A stretch of DNA of 5,929 nucleotides from Desulfobacteraceae bacterium UBA2230 (GTDB taxonomy: Bacteria; Desulfobacterota; Desulfobacteria; Desulfobacterales; Desulfosarcinaceae), in assembly GCA_002348005.1 (NCBI GenBank), contig DDYQ01000031.1, positions 1 to 5,929 on the forward strand, in the 5' to 3' direction. Shown here one piece after another: positions 1 to 5,447 of the stretch (the first letter of the stretch is position 1; the number at the start of each line of letters is the position of its first letter). Below the pieces are notes generated by a model that did no database searches, was not told where the DNA came from, and was given only the letters and a program-made list of their open reading frames with translations. The position numbers and the translations under genes were made by a program.

Positions 1-910
1 TGAGGATCAACCCGCTTTGATCGCGCGCCAGGGTTTGCACTCGTTCAAAACGGCCGCCGAGCGCCAGGACATCTCCCGGATGAACGACAAAAAGTTTATT
101 TTCGATGGGAATCTGTTTATCTCCGCGCAGCACCATCAACACGCTGAGTCCGTATTTTTGACCGATGCTTAAGCTTGCCAGCGACCTGTAACAAATCGAA
201 GCATCGGGCTGAACCTGCACTTCCCAGATGCGGTCGGCTAAATGATAGAGTTTAGCCAACCGGTGCACAGACTCCTGAGAGAATTCGACTTTCGATTTTC
301 TCGGTTTGATCGCCCATTTAGAAAAAAGCTGGGCATATACGCAAATGAATACCAGCAGGATTAAACCTATCGGCGTGAATTCGAAAAAGCCAAGTGATTG
401 ACCGGCCTGCTGTTGGAGCTGATTGTTGACAACCAGATTGTGAGCGGCGCCGATTAATGACAAGTTGGCGCCGAACAAACCACTGACAGCCATGGGCAGG
501 AGAAAACCAGACGGTCCCAGGCCGCTCTTGCGCGCCATGCGCAGAACGGCCGGGATGAATATGGCAACTGAAGCCACGATATTGATGAATCCGGAAAGCA
601 TGCCGGGCAGCGCGGTGCTGACCAGCAGCAGGTGATGATAACGGGCGCCGGCGATGGCACTGAGATGATCGGCCAGCCAATTGACGGCGCCGCTGCGGGT
701 AAGCCCGGCGCCGATCACCAACAACGCCCCGATGGCGATGACAGAGCTGCTGCCGAAACCGGCGAACGCTTCCTGGGGTGCCAAGGTGCCGGTTGCCACC
801 ATTGAGATTAACACCAGTATGGCCACAATTTCCGGGGCTATCCACTCAAAAACAAAAAACAACAATGCAATGCTGAGGATTGCAATCACCCAATAGGCTT
901 CGAGCGTCAT
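1..910 (-). CDS. SLC13-family permease with TrkA-C (RCK_C) domain, 3' end cut by window
   Basis: The frame is open from the ATG at 910 to the window edge, giving 303 codons without a stop. I translated it by hand from the minus strand. The first 200 residues are very hydrophobic, with membrane segments near residues 6-40, 50-70, 90-123, 136-160 and 178-196. Two stretches match re-entrant loop regions of the divalent anion/sodium symporter (SLC13/CitT/ArsB-like) superfamily: LSGFINIVASVAIFIPAV (about 105-122) and FGANLSLIGAAHNLVV (146-161). A soluble segment from about 205 follows, and 226-295 looks like a TrkA-C/RCK_C fold ending in VVHPGDVLALGG. Family members usually have about 600 residues, often with two RCK_C copies, so about half is missing. 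An AAGGTGG ribosome site lies just upstream, and only 20 bases separate it from the MBL-rhodanese stop, so it is the last visible gene of that operon. Substrate is unknown. Sulfate or sulfite is inferred from the neighbours. Confidence 0.85.
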   Translation of the reverse strand, partial: MTLEAYWVIAILSIALLFFVFEWIAPEIVAILVLISMVATGTLAPQEAFAGFGSSSVIAIGALLVIGAGLTRSGAVNWLADHLSAIAGARYHHLLLVSTALPGMLSGFINIVASVAIFIPAVLRMARKSGLGPSGFLLPMAVSGLFGANLSLIGAAHNLVVNNQLQQQAGQSLGFFEFTPIGLILLVFICVYAQLFSKWAIKPRKSKVEFSQESVHRLAKLYHLADRIWEVQVQPDASICYRSLASLSIGQKYGLSVLMVLRGDKQIPIENKLFVVHPGDVLALGGRFERVQTLARDQSGLIL

Positions 911-930
911 TTAGCCACCTTCAGCCGCTG

Positions 931-2325
931 TCAAGCCTTTCTTGTGTCAATGGGGCATCCGGCCGCTTCGCAGGCCGCCATGGAGCCGAGGCTGTCTTCT
1001 ACTCTGTCATAACCATTCTGTTTGAGGATCGACGCAGCGATAATGGCCCGCTGACCACTACCGCAGAAGGTCGTCACCGGCTTTTCTTTGGGTACCTTTG
1101 CAATCTGCTGAGGCAGTTCTCCCAGAAAAATATGCATTGCGCCGGGGAGCTTGCCGGTTTCCTCAACCTCTGAAATTTCGCGCACATCCAGCAGCGTGAA
1201 AGGTTCCTTAGTCTCTATGCGTTTTACCAGTTCATCTACGTGTATAGCCGGAATGCGATCATAGGCCCGACCGCTGGTTTCCCACCCATGCATGCCCGGC
1301 GCCAGAAAACCGCTCAGCCGATCGAAGCCCAGGCGAATGAAGTACTTAACTGCTTTGTCGATCTCGCTCTGATTCTCGGCGATGAAGACCAGGTCCTGGT
1401 CATAGGAGACAAAGTATCCGGCGAAGGCCGGGACCATGTCCAAAGGAATCGCCAGAGCGCCGGGGATAAAGGCGCCGGCAAAAGCTTCCGGACTTCGCAA
1501 ATCGATGGCCAGGGCGCCATTTCGGATCGCTTTTTCAAATTCCTCCGGGCCCATGGGGGGTGGTTTCGGCAAACGGTCCATTACCGGGGCTGAGCCATTC
1601 TGGTTATATTCTTCCATGCGGCGGAAATAGGGCGGTTGATATTCATGGCTGCCGATTTTCTGCTTGATAAAAGCTTCGCGGCTTTTGACCTGCAAAGCGG
1701 GATTGAGCATCCTCTCATATCCGAGGGTCGAGAATTCCCGGTCCGCCATGCCGCTGCCGCAGATTGAGCCTGCCCCGTGGGCCGGGTAGAGGATTACCTG
1801 ATCGCCGAGTGACAGTATCTTTTTAAAGATGCTGTCGTATTGAAGCCCGGCCACCTCGCGGGATCGGTCAGGGAAGAAGTCCGTTCGGCCGACTGCGCCG
1901 ATGAACAAGCAGTCGCCGGTGAATACACCGAGCGGTCTATCACCGAAGCTCTTGTCAAACAAAACGATGCTGATGCTTTCAAAGGTGTGTCCGGGTGTTT
2001 CCAGAATTTTGAGACTGACGTCGCCCAGTTCGAACGTTTCACCTTCGGAAACGGATTTTCCGTAGGCGAAATCCAAATTCTTGCCGTGATAGACCTCTGC
2101 ACCGGTACGCCGAACGAGGTCGCGGGACCCGATGACATAATCCTCATTGCGGTGGGTTTCGAAAATGTGCGTGATCCGGGCGCCGTTTTTGTGGGCGATA
2201 TCCACGTAAATCGCGCAATCTCTGCGCGGATCGATCACAGCGGCCCGCCCTCCATGGCCCAGGATGTAGGACAAATGCGCGAGTCCATCGGATTTTATCT
2301 TTTCCAAAAACATGGTGCCCGCCAT
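931..2325 (-). CDS. MBL-fold persulfide dioxygenase-like protein fused to two rhodanese domains
   Basis: A 464-residue cytosolic protein with no signal peptide. Residues 1-235 form a metallo-beta-lactamase fold of the ETHE1/Blh/CstB group, which oxidises glutathione or other low-molecular-weight persulfides to sulfite. The iron ligands known for ETHE1 (His, His, Asp) have counterparts at H58, H113 (PGHT) and D138 (TGD), and the usual late His is H183 (PAHG). The normal HxHxDH motif is changed to HRNEDY at 58-63. A first rhodanese domain (about 260-355) lacks a cysteine in its active loop (around AEN, 316-318) and is probably inactive. A second (about 360-462) has a full loop, C421-GSGQ-R426, and should carry persulfide sulfur. 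The start at 2325 follows AGGAGG with 7 bases of spacing; Met5 is a possible but less well-placed alternative. It is third in the sulfur operon. Family assignment is secure; the exact reaction is inferred. Confidence 0.93.
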   Translation of the reverse strand: MAGTMFLEKIKSDGLAHLSYILGHGGRAAVIDPRRDCAIYVDIAHKNGARITHIFETHRNEDYVIGSRDLVRRTGAEVYHGKNLDFAYGKSVSEGETFELGDVSLKILETPGHTFESISIVLFDKSFGDRPLGVFTGDCLFIGAVGRTDFFPDRSREVAGLQYDSIFKKILSLGDQVILYPAHGAGSICGSGMADREFSTLGYERMLNPALQVKSREAFIKQKIGSHEYQPPYFRRMEEYNQNGSAPVMDRLPKPPPMGPEEFEKAIRNGALAIDLRSPEAFAGAFIPGALAIPLDMVPAFAGYFVSYDQDLVFIAENQSEIDKAVKYFIRLGFDRLSGFLAPGMHGWETSGRAYDRIPAIHVDELVKRIETKEPFTLLDVREISEVEETGKLPGAMHIFLGELPQQIAKVPKEKPVTTFCGSGQRAIIAASILKQNGYDRVEDSLGSMAACEAAGCPIDTRKA

Positions 2326-2354
2326 TTTTGTTCCTCCTTTTGCATGTGTTTATG

Positions 2355-2402
2355 TCTCGTGCTATCACGAGAAGGACTTATCCCGATCGTGCTTCTTCGT
2401 GA
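2355..2402 (-). promoter_or_regulatory. Alternative hairpin pair between transporter and MBL-rhodanese genes
   Basis: The 81-base gap between two operon genes holds three complementary arms. On the plus strand, TCTCGTG (2355-2361) and CACGAGA (2366-2372) form a perfect 7-bp stem with loop CTAT. The overlapping segment TCACGAGAAG (2365-2374) is also complementary to CTTCTTCGTGA (2392-2402), apart from one bulged base. The two pairings exclude each other. No U-run follows on the minus strand, so it is not a standard terminator. It could be an mRNA processing or stability element that sets the level of the downstream MBL-rhodanese message, or simply a decayed repeat. The pairing is seen; the function is inferred. 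Confidence 0.5.
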
Positions 2403-2406
2403 GTAG

Positions 2407-2949
2407 TCATGCACGACGACCGTTCAGAAGCGTTACGCCGGCTATAAGCGCAGCTGTGGTACCGGCGACCCACAGCCAGGGTGAGGTCCCGGTGACCTCG
2501 GGCAGGGTCCGTTTACCCACGGCGCCTTTTTCAATGAGCGGTTTGAGGTGCGGGTAATATTTAACGAATGCCAGAGCACCGGCCAGCATGCCGACGGCTC
2601 CGGCAAGCGCATCTTTATGGCCTGCCCCGACGGCCGCCATGGTGGTTCCCGGACAGTACCCCAGAAGTGCCATGCCGGCGCCAAAAAGAGTGCCGCCCAG
2701 CACCACGCCGCCCGTATTAAGCGGCTTTATTTTAATTTCAGTCAAACCCGATGCATTCAGAACCTGGGTACCCAAGGCGCCCACGGCCGCAGCGGTCCCC
2801 ATCGTCTGAAGTACCGACCAGTCTGTAAACCCCAGTTGGGAGCTGATGGCCTCGTGTTCCGCAACGCGTCCCTTGTGCAGGAGAAATCCGAAAGCGCTGC
2901 CGGTGCCCAGCCCCAGCAACACTCTTCCCATGGAAAGACGTTTTTTCAT
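2407..2949 (-). CDS. YeeE/YedE-type sulfur transporter, C-terminal half (DUF6691-like)
   Basis: A 180-residue integral membrane protein with hydrophobic stretches near residues 8-24, 46-65, 80-98, 104-129 and 157-175. The sequence LLGYCPGTTMAAVGAG (95-110, Cys99) is the hallmark of the second half of COG2391 YeeE/YedE proteins, whose full-length member TsuA takes up thiosulfate through a line of conserved cysteines. This is one of two genes that together equal one full-length transporter, an arrangement also known as PmpA/PmpB in BigR-type operons. The start at 2949 is chosen because GGGAGG lies a few bases upstream and because its ATG overlaps the stop of the preceding half (ATGA), so translation is probably coupled. 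A longer upstream extension of the frame to 3069 is only read-through over the preceding gene. The substrate (thiosulfate or another sulfane-sulfur species) comes from family knowledge and is not proven here. Confidence 0.9.
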   Translation of the reverse strand: MKKRLSMGRVLLGLGTGSAFGFLLHKGRVAEHEAISSQLGFTDWSVLQTMGTAAAVGALGTQVLNASGLTEIKIKPLNTGGVVLGGTLFGAGMALLGYCPGTTMAAVGAGHKDALAGAVGMLAGALAFVKYYPHLKPLIEKGAVGKRTLPEVTGTSPWLWVAGTTAALIAGVTLLNGRRA

Positions 2950-3470
2950 GGTTTCCTCCCGAATAGAACATTGGATACAGCCGCACCAGCTGCGAACATG
3001 ATCGGATCGAACAGCCAGCTCGCGGCTGAAAATTGCATCGTACCGCTTATCCCGTGTCCGCTGGTACATCCTTTGGCCATGCGGGCACCGAACATCATCA
3101 AGGCGCCGCCTGAAGCGGCTGCCGCGTAGCGCAACGGACGCGATGGGTTGATTTTGCGCTCCCAGGTTTCGGGTACGGCTGGCGGCTGGCGGTCCCCCGA
3201 AAGTCGGGAACTAAACAAACTGCCCAGAACCACTCCGGCGACAAGTCCTATTTCCCAATCGATTTTGGGTATATTGCCGCTCTGCGCTTGATATTCTCTG
3301 ATCCCCATTAACTCTGGCGCGATCTTTTCAGCTGCCAGTGCGGCGCTATCTTCAAAGGCAGTGGTAATGCCCAAGGGTTTTTTGGCGGTGAGCATCGCAA
3401 AGGTCTCGATTCCTCCGATGGCCGCACCCACCATGTAGGGCGACCATTTCTTTCGTCGTAGCAGCTGCAT
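2946..3470 (-). CDS. YeeE/YedE-type sulfur transporter, N-terminal half
   Basis: A 174-residue membrane protein and first gene of the minus-strand operon. Hydrophobic segments lie near residues 11-28, 72-88, 114-132 and 150-170. The signature ARMAKGCTSGHGISG (129-143, Cys135) is the GCTSGH loop of YeeE/YedE (COG2391) transporters, where the cysteine is thought to contact the sulfur substrate in the pore. A charged, non-membrane stretch (about 90-113, with PPAVPETWERK) sits before the motif. The start at 3470 follows a near-perfect AAGGAGGT and gives an N-terminus with basic residues (LLRRKK), fitting a cytoplasmic start. The in-frame extension to 3599 has no support. It ends in a 4-base overlap with the second half, which supplies the GYCPG loop. 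The two products very likely form a heteromeric transporter. Confidence 0.9.
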   Translation of the reverse strand: MQLLRRKKWSPYMVGAAIGGIETFAMLTAKKPLGITTAFEDSAALAAEKIAPELMGIREYQAQSGNIPKIDWEIGLVAGVVLGSLFSSRLSGDRQPPAVPETWERKINPSRPLRYAAAASGGALMMFGARMAKGCTSGHGISGTMQFSAASWLFDPIMFAAGAAVSNVLFGRKP

Positions 3471-3644
3471 TTTAACCTCCTTCTTCGAAAACATGCCTAG
3501 ATCTTTCTTACAAAAACTAGTTTTGAAATGCCTGAATGCATGTATTTCGTGACGCTCAAACCGTATTATGGACAGGGCAGGGCAGAACGAACGGGTCACT
3601 CCGCCGGTGGGGTTTAACCCAGGTATTCGACGTATAGGTGGTTA

Positions 3645-3672
3645 TTGACAGGCGGCGGATCCGCGCTAATTT
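3645..3672 (+). promoter_or_regulatory. Candidate sigma70 promoter of the small CPExxC gene
   Basis: A perfect TTGACA (3645-3650) is followed after 16 bases by TAATTT (3667-3672), a weak -10 matching the consensus at three of six places. The spacer holds the 10-bp palindrome GCGGATCCGC (3655-3664), where a bound repressor would block RNA polymerase. The predicted transcript would start near 3680 and run about 30 bases to the ATG at 3712. Confidence 0.4.
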
Positions 3673-3680
3673 GTACGAAG

Positions 3681-3694
3681 TTGAATAAATTCAA
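3681..3694. promoter_or_regulatory. AT-rich inverted repeat, possible operator at the transcript start
   Basis: TTGAAT-AA-ATTCAA is a perfect 6+6 dyad placed at the predicted start of the small-gene transcript, and a further TTGAA follows at 3696-3700. Size, base composition and position suit an ArsR-like or other dimeric repressor. This is inference; the repeat itself is directly visible. Confidence 0.4.
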
Positions 3695-3711
3695 TTTGAA
3701 AGGGCGCATAC

Positions 3712-3999
3712 ATGAAGAGGGAAATAGACAAAGATCGATTGAAAGTGTTTATCGAGGATGCCCGTCTGCTTTCAGAAGCGGAAGTAAGCGGTTTGCCAGG
3801 GGATAAACGCAAAGCGGTAACCGGGAAAACAGGAATATGGATCGAAGTGGCTTGCCCTGAAGGCGCCTGTTCGCTGGAACGGGATAAAATCACATTGCCG
3901 GCTGGAGGTGTGGTGCCCAAAGAGGCCAAGGGCATCTGGTTGAGTATATTCTGTCCTGAAAATGAATGCCTCATCGAACAGAGCACCGATCTGCCTTAG
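3712..3999 (+). CDS. Small unknown protein with two GIW..CPExxC repeats
   Basis: A 95-residue acidic, soluble protein that I do not recognise. The N-terminal 40 residues are charged and probably helical. The rest is a tandem repeat 33 residues apart: GIWIEVACPEGACSLE (41-56) and GIWLSIFCPENECLIE (74-89), with 8 of 16 positions identical. Each copy holds CPExxC, giving four cysteines (C48, C53, C81, C86) and no others. Such a pair could bind one zinc or iron in a knuckle-like fold, or form redox disulfides or persulfides. There is no signal peptide or membrane segment, so a cytosolic role is likely. Its ribosome site is modest (GAAAGGG, 7 bases from the ATG). A consensus-like TTGACA promoter and dyads lie upstream, and the gene is divergent from the sulfur operon, which suggests but does not prove shared control. 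The regular internal repeat argues strongly that it is a real gene. Confidence 0.75.
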   Translation: MKREIDKDRLKVFIEDARLLSEAEVSGLPGDKRKAVTGKTGIWIEVACPEGACSLERDKITLPAGGVVPKEAKGIWLSIFCPENECLIEQSTDLP

Positions 4000-4446
4000 G
4001 GGCGTCAATCCAGATGTGAATGGGGGTGCCGAAGACGGCTCCCTGAATGTTTAAAACCTCCCAGGCCGGAGCGTAAGTGGCGTTTGTCCAAATTTACGAT
4101 GGGCGCCTGCAGCGATGTACCCATGCGCATCATCCAGGCAAGGGAAGTGAATCAGCTGAGTTCTTGAAGCTGCAACCCACCAACGACAAGCCCCAATCCC
4201 TTCAAAACCGGATGCATCGTACAGAGGCGGGTTTCCCCATTTCAACCGTGGGGTGTAGCGGCAATGTATCCGGACGATGTCCGATCAAGATCTCGTCCCG
4301 CCGAGGGGTTTGAACCGGAATTGTTAAGCCGGTTTGCTTGACCAGGCGGGCCCATGCGCGTATGTAGAGCATAGGCCCGTAATCGTGTTGTCACCCGGCT
4401 TCATGCAGAATCCCGAGGATAATGAACAGGGCCATTAGGAGATCCC
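4000..4446. other. 447-base gap without a convincing gene
   Basis: Short frames exist on both strands (up to 78 codons), but they lack ribosome sites, family motifs and normal composition. The gap holds several dyads: ATGCGCAT (4125-4132), CGGAC-GAT-GTCCG (4270-4282), AACCGG-N10-CCGGTT (4313-4334) and a large hairpin (4347-4379). CCCATGCGC occurs twice (4122-4130 and 4351-4359). No U-run terminator follows the small gene, and no TPP riboswitch motif is visible ahead of the TPP-enzyme genes. It could be a long 5' leader, a small RNA locus or decayed sequence. Confidence 0.5.
4347..4379. repeat. Strong hairpin upstream of the E1 dehydrogenase genes
   Basis: CGGGCCCATGC (4347-4357) and GCATAGGCCCG (4369-4379) pair over 11 bases with one C-A mismatch around an 11-base loop. 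It lies 67 bases ahead of the E1 alpha start. No T-run follows on the plus strand, so an intrinsic terminator is unlikely. It may be a leader structure, a protein-binding dyad or part of a structured RNA. Confidence 0.55.
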
Positions 4447-5412
4447 ATGCAGGTAAGCAATGAGAAAAAGATTGAAATGCTCCGGTCAATGCTCCTCTCA
4501 CGCCGGTTTGAGGAGGCACTTGGCGAACTGTGCCAAATTCAGGGTAAAATTCCAGGGATGATGATTCTGTGCACAGGTCAGGAAGCGGTGGGATGTGGTG
4601 TATGCGCCGCGCTCTATCCAGACGATGTGATGATCTCGAATCACCGCAGTCACCATCATCTTCTGGCCAAGGGGGCGGATCCCAAAACGCTCATGGCGGA
4701 AATATATGGAAAGCGCACTGGCTGCAACAAGGGTAAAAGCGGTACGCTGCACATGGCCGTACCGGAAGTCAATGCCCCCTACACCACAACCGTGGTCGGA
4801 GGCGGACTGCCCATCGCGACAGGATTTGCTTTTTCGCAGCAATATCGTAAGGAAAAGCGCGTGACTGCCTGTTTCTTCGGAGATGGGGCTGCTGATGAGG
4901 GTTCTTTCCATGAAGCCTTGAATCTCGCAAGTCTTTGGAAGCTTCCCGTGATTTTCGTATGCGAGAACAATCTCTATGCCGGTGCTCAGCGCTATGAAGA
5001 GCACACGGCGGTGAAGAACATCGCCGACCGGGCGGTAGCCTACGCCATGCCGGGGGAGGTGGTCGATGGCAATGATGCGGTTGAGATCTACAGGGCGGCG
5101 CGCCGGGCCAGGGATCTCGCCATCGAGGGGGGCGGTCCCACGCTCATTGAATGCAAGACTTACCGCTGCCGCGGACACGGAGAAAGCGACCATCAGGTGT
5201 ACCAGCCCAAAGACGAAATAGCCGCCTGGCAGGAGAAATGTCCCATTCCGAGGCTTCGCCAGGAATTGTTTTCCCAAGGCGTGATTTCAGCCGAAGAACT
5301 GCAGGAAATGGAAACGCAAATCAGCACGATTGTCGAAGATGCGGTCCGTTTTGCAGAAGAGAGTCCCTACCCTCGACCGGAAGAGGCGCTCGAAGATCTT
5401 TTTGCCGGGTGA
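4447..5412 (+). CDS. TPP-dependent E1 dehydrogenase alpha subunit (acetoin/pyruvate dehydrogenase type)
   Basis: A 321-residue cytosolic enzyme subunit covering the whole E1 alpha fold. With E1 beta it decarboxylates a 2-oxo acid, or cleaves acetoin, and passes the acyl group to a lipoyl E2. The thiamine-diphosphate and Mg binding motif runs from GDG (145-147) to NN (174-175). Other family marks are NHRSHHHLLAKGAD (65-78, with the active-site His region), GKRTGCNKGKSGTLHM (88-103), GGGLPIATG (118-126) and the phosphorylation-loop region with RGHGESD (242-248). The length suits AcoA-like proteins better than classical PdhA of about 360 residues, but the substrate cannot be settled from sequence. 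In the loop, Q253 sits where family members usually have Arg. The start follows TAGGAG with good spacing. The beta subunit starts 35 bases downstream, so the two form an operon. Confidence 0.93.
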   Translation: MQVSNEKKIEMLRSMLLSRRFEEALGELCQIQGKIPGMMILCTGQEAVGCGVCAALYPDDVMISNHRSHHHLLAKGADPKTLMAEIYGKRTGCNKGKSGTLHMAVPEVNAPYTTTVVGGGLPIATGFAFSQQYRKEKRVTACFFGDGAADEGSFHEALNLASLWKLPVIFVCENNLYAGAQRYEEHTAVKNIADRAVAYAMPGEVVDGNDAVEIYRAARRARDLAIEGGGPTLIECKTYRCRGHGESDHQVYQPKDEIAAWQEKCPIPRLRQELFSQGVISAEELQEMETQISTIVEDAVRFAEESPYPRPEEALEDLFAG

Positions 5413-5447
5413 AAATCTCGTAGTCGCGAGGAAAGGAACACGACAGC

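Larger units (their letters stand above)
3471..3711. promoter_or_regulatory. Divergent promoter region between sulfur operon and small CPExxC gene
   Basis: This 241-base gap separates two genes pointing away from each other, so it should hold both promoters. It carries several dyads: AAAACTAGTTTT (3513-3524), GGGTT-T-AACCC (3610-3620), GCGGATCCGC (3655-3664) and TTGAAT-AA-ATTCAA (3681-3694). For the minus strand the best -10 candidate is CATAAT (complement of 3565-3570), but I see no good -35 for it. Two related blocks, GAAAACATGCCT (3487-3498) and GAAATGCCT (3525-3533), flank the CTAG palindrome in the likely leader of the sulfur operon. BigR/SqrR-type ArsR repressors commonly control such operons from AT-rich dyads, but no regulator gene is in the window. 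No terminator or RNA gene is apparent. Confidence 0.55.

Noticed and set aside
318..845. 175-codon minus-strand open frame
   Set aside because: It is out of frame with the SLC13 permease, whose hydrophobic segments and motifs are clear; the alternative product is Arg/His-rich and not protein-like.
1840..2406. 188-codon plus-strand open frame
   Set aside because: It lies opposite the MBL-rhodanese gene, has no ribosome site and no family resemblance; it is a GC-driven shadow.
3471..3599. Upstream extension of the first YeeE half to an ATG at 3599
   Set aside because: A near-perfect ribosome site directs the start at 3470, and the extra residues do not resemble the family.
4051..4245. 64-codon minus-strand frame in the gap
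   Set aside because: No ribosome site, no recognisable domain and no repeat or conserved motif supports it.
4296..4335. tRNA-like T-arm (GGTTCAAACC on the minus strand)
   Set aside because: The flanking bases do not form a 5-bp T stem, and no acceptor, D or anticodon arms can be built around it.
4347..4379. Intrinsic terminator
   Set aside because: The stem is strong but neither side is followed by a T-run in the right direction.
4000..4446. TPP riboswitch upstream of TPP-dependent enzyme genes
   Set aside because: The conserved CUGAGA and ACCUGAU blocks are absent; the CTGAGT at 4157-4162 stands alone.
4498..5277. 259-codon minus-strand open frame opposite E1 alpha
   Set aside because: E1 alpha has full family motifs and a ribosome site; the antisense product has none.
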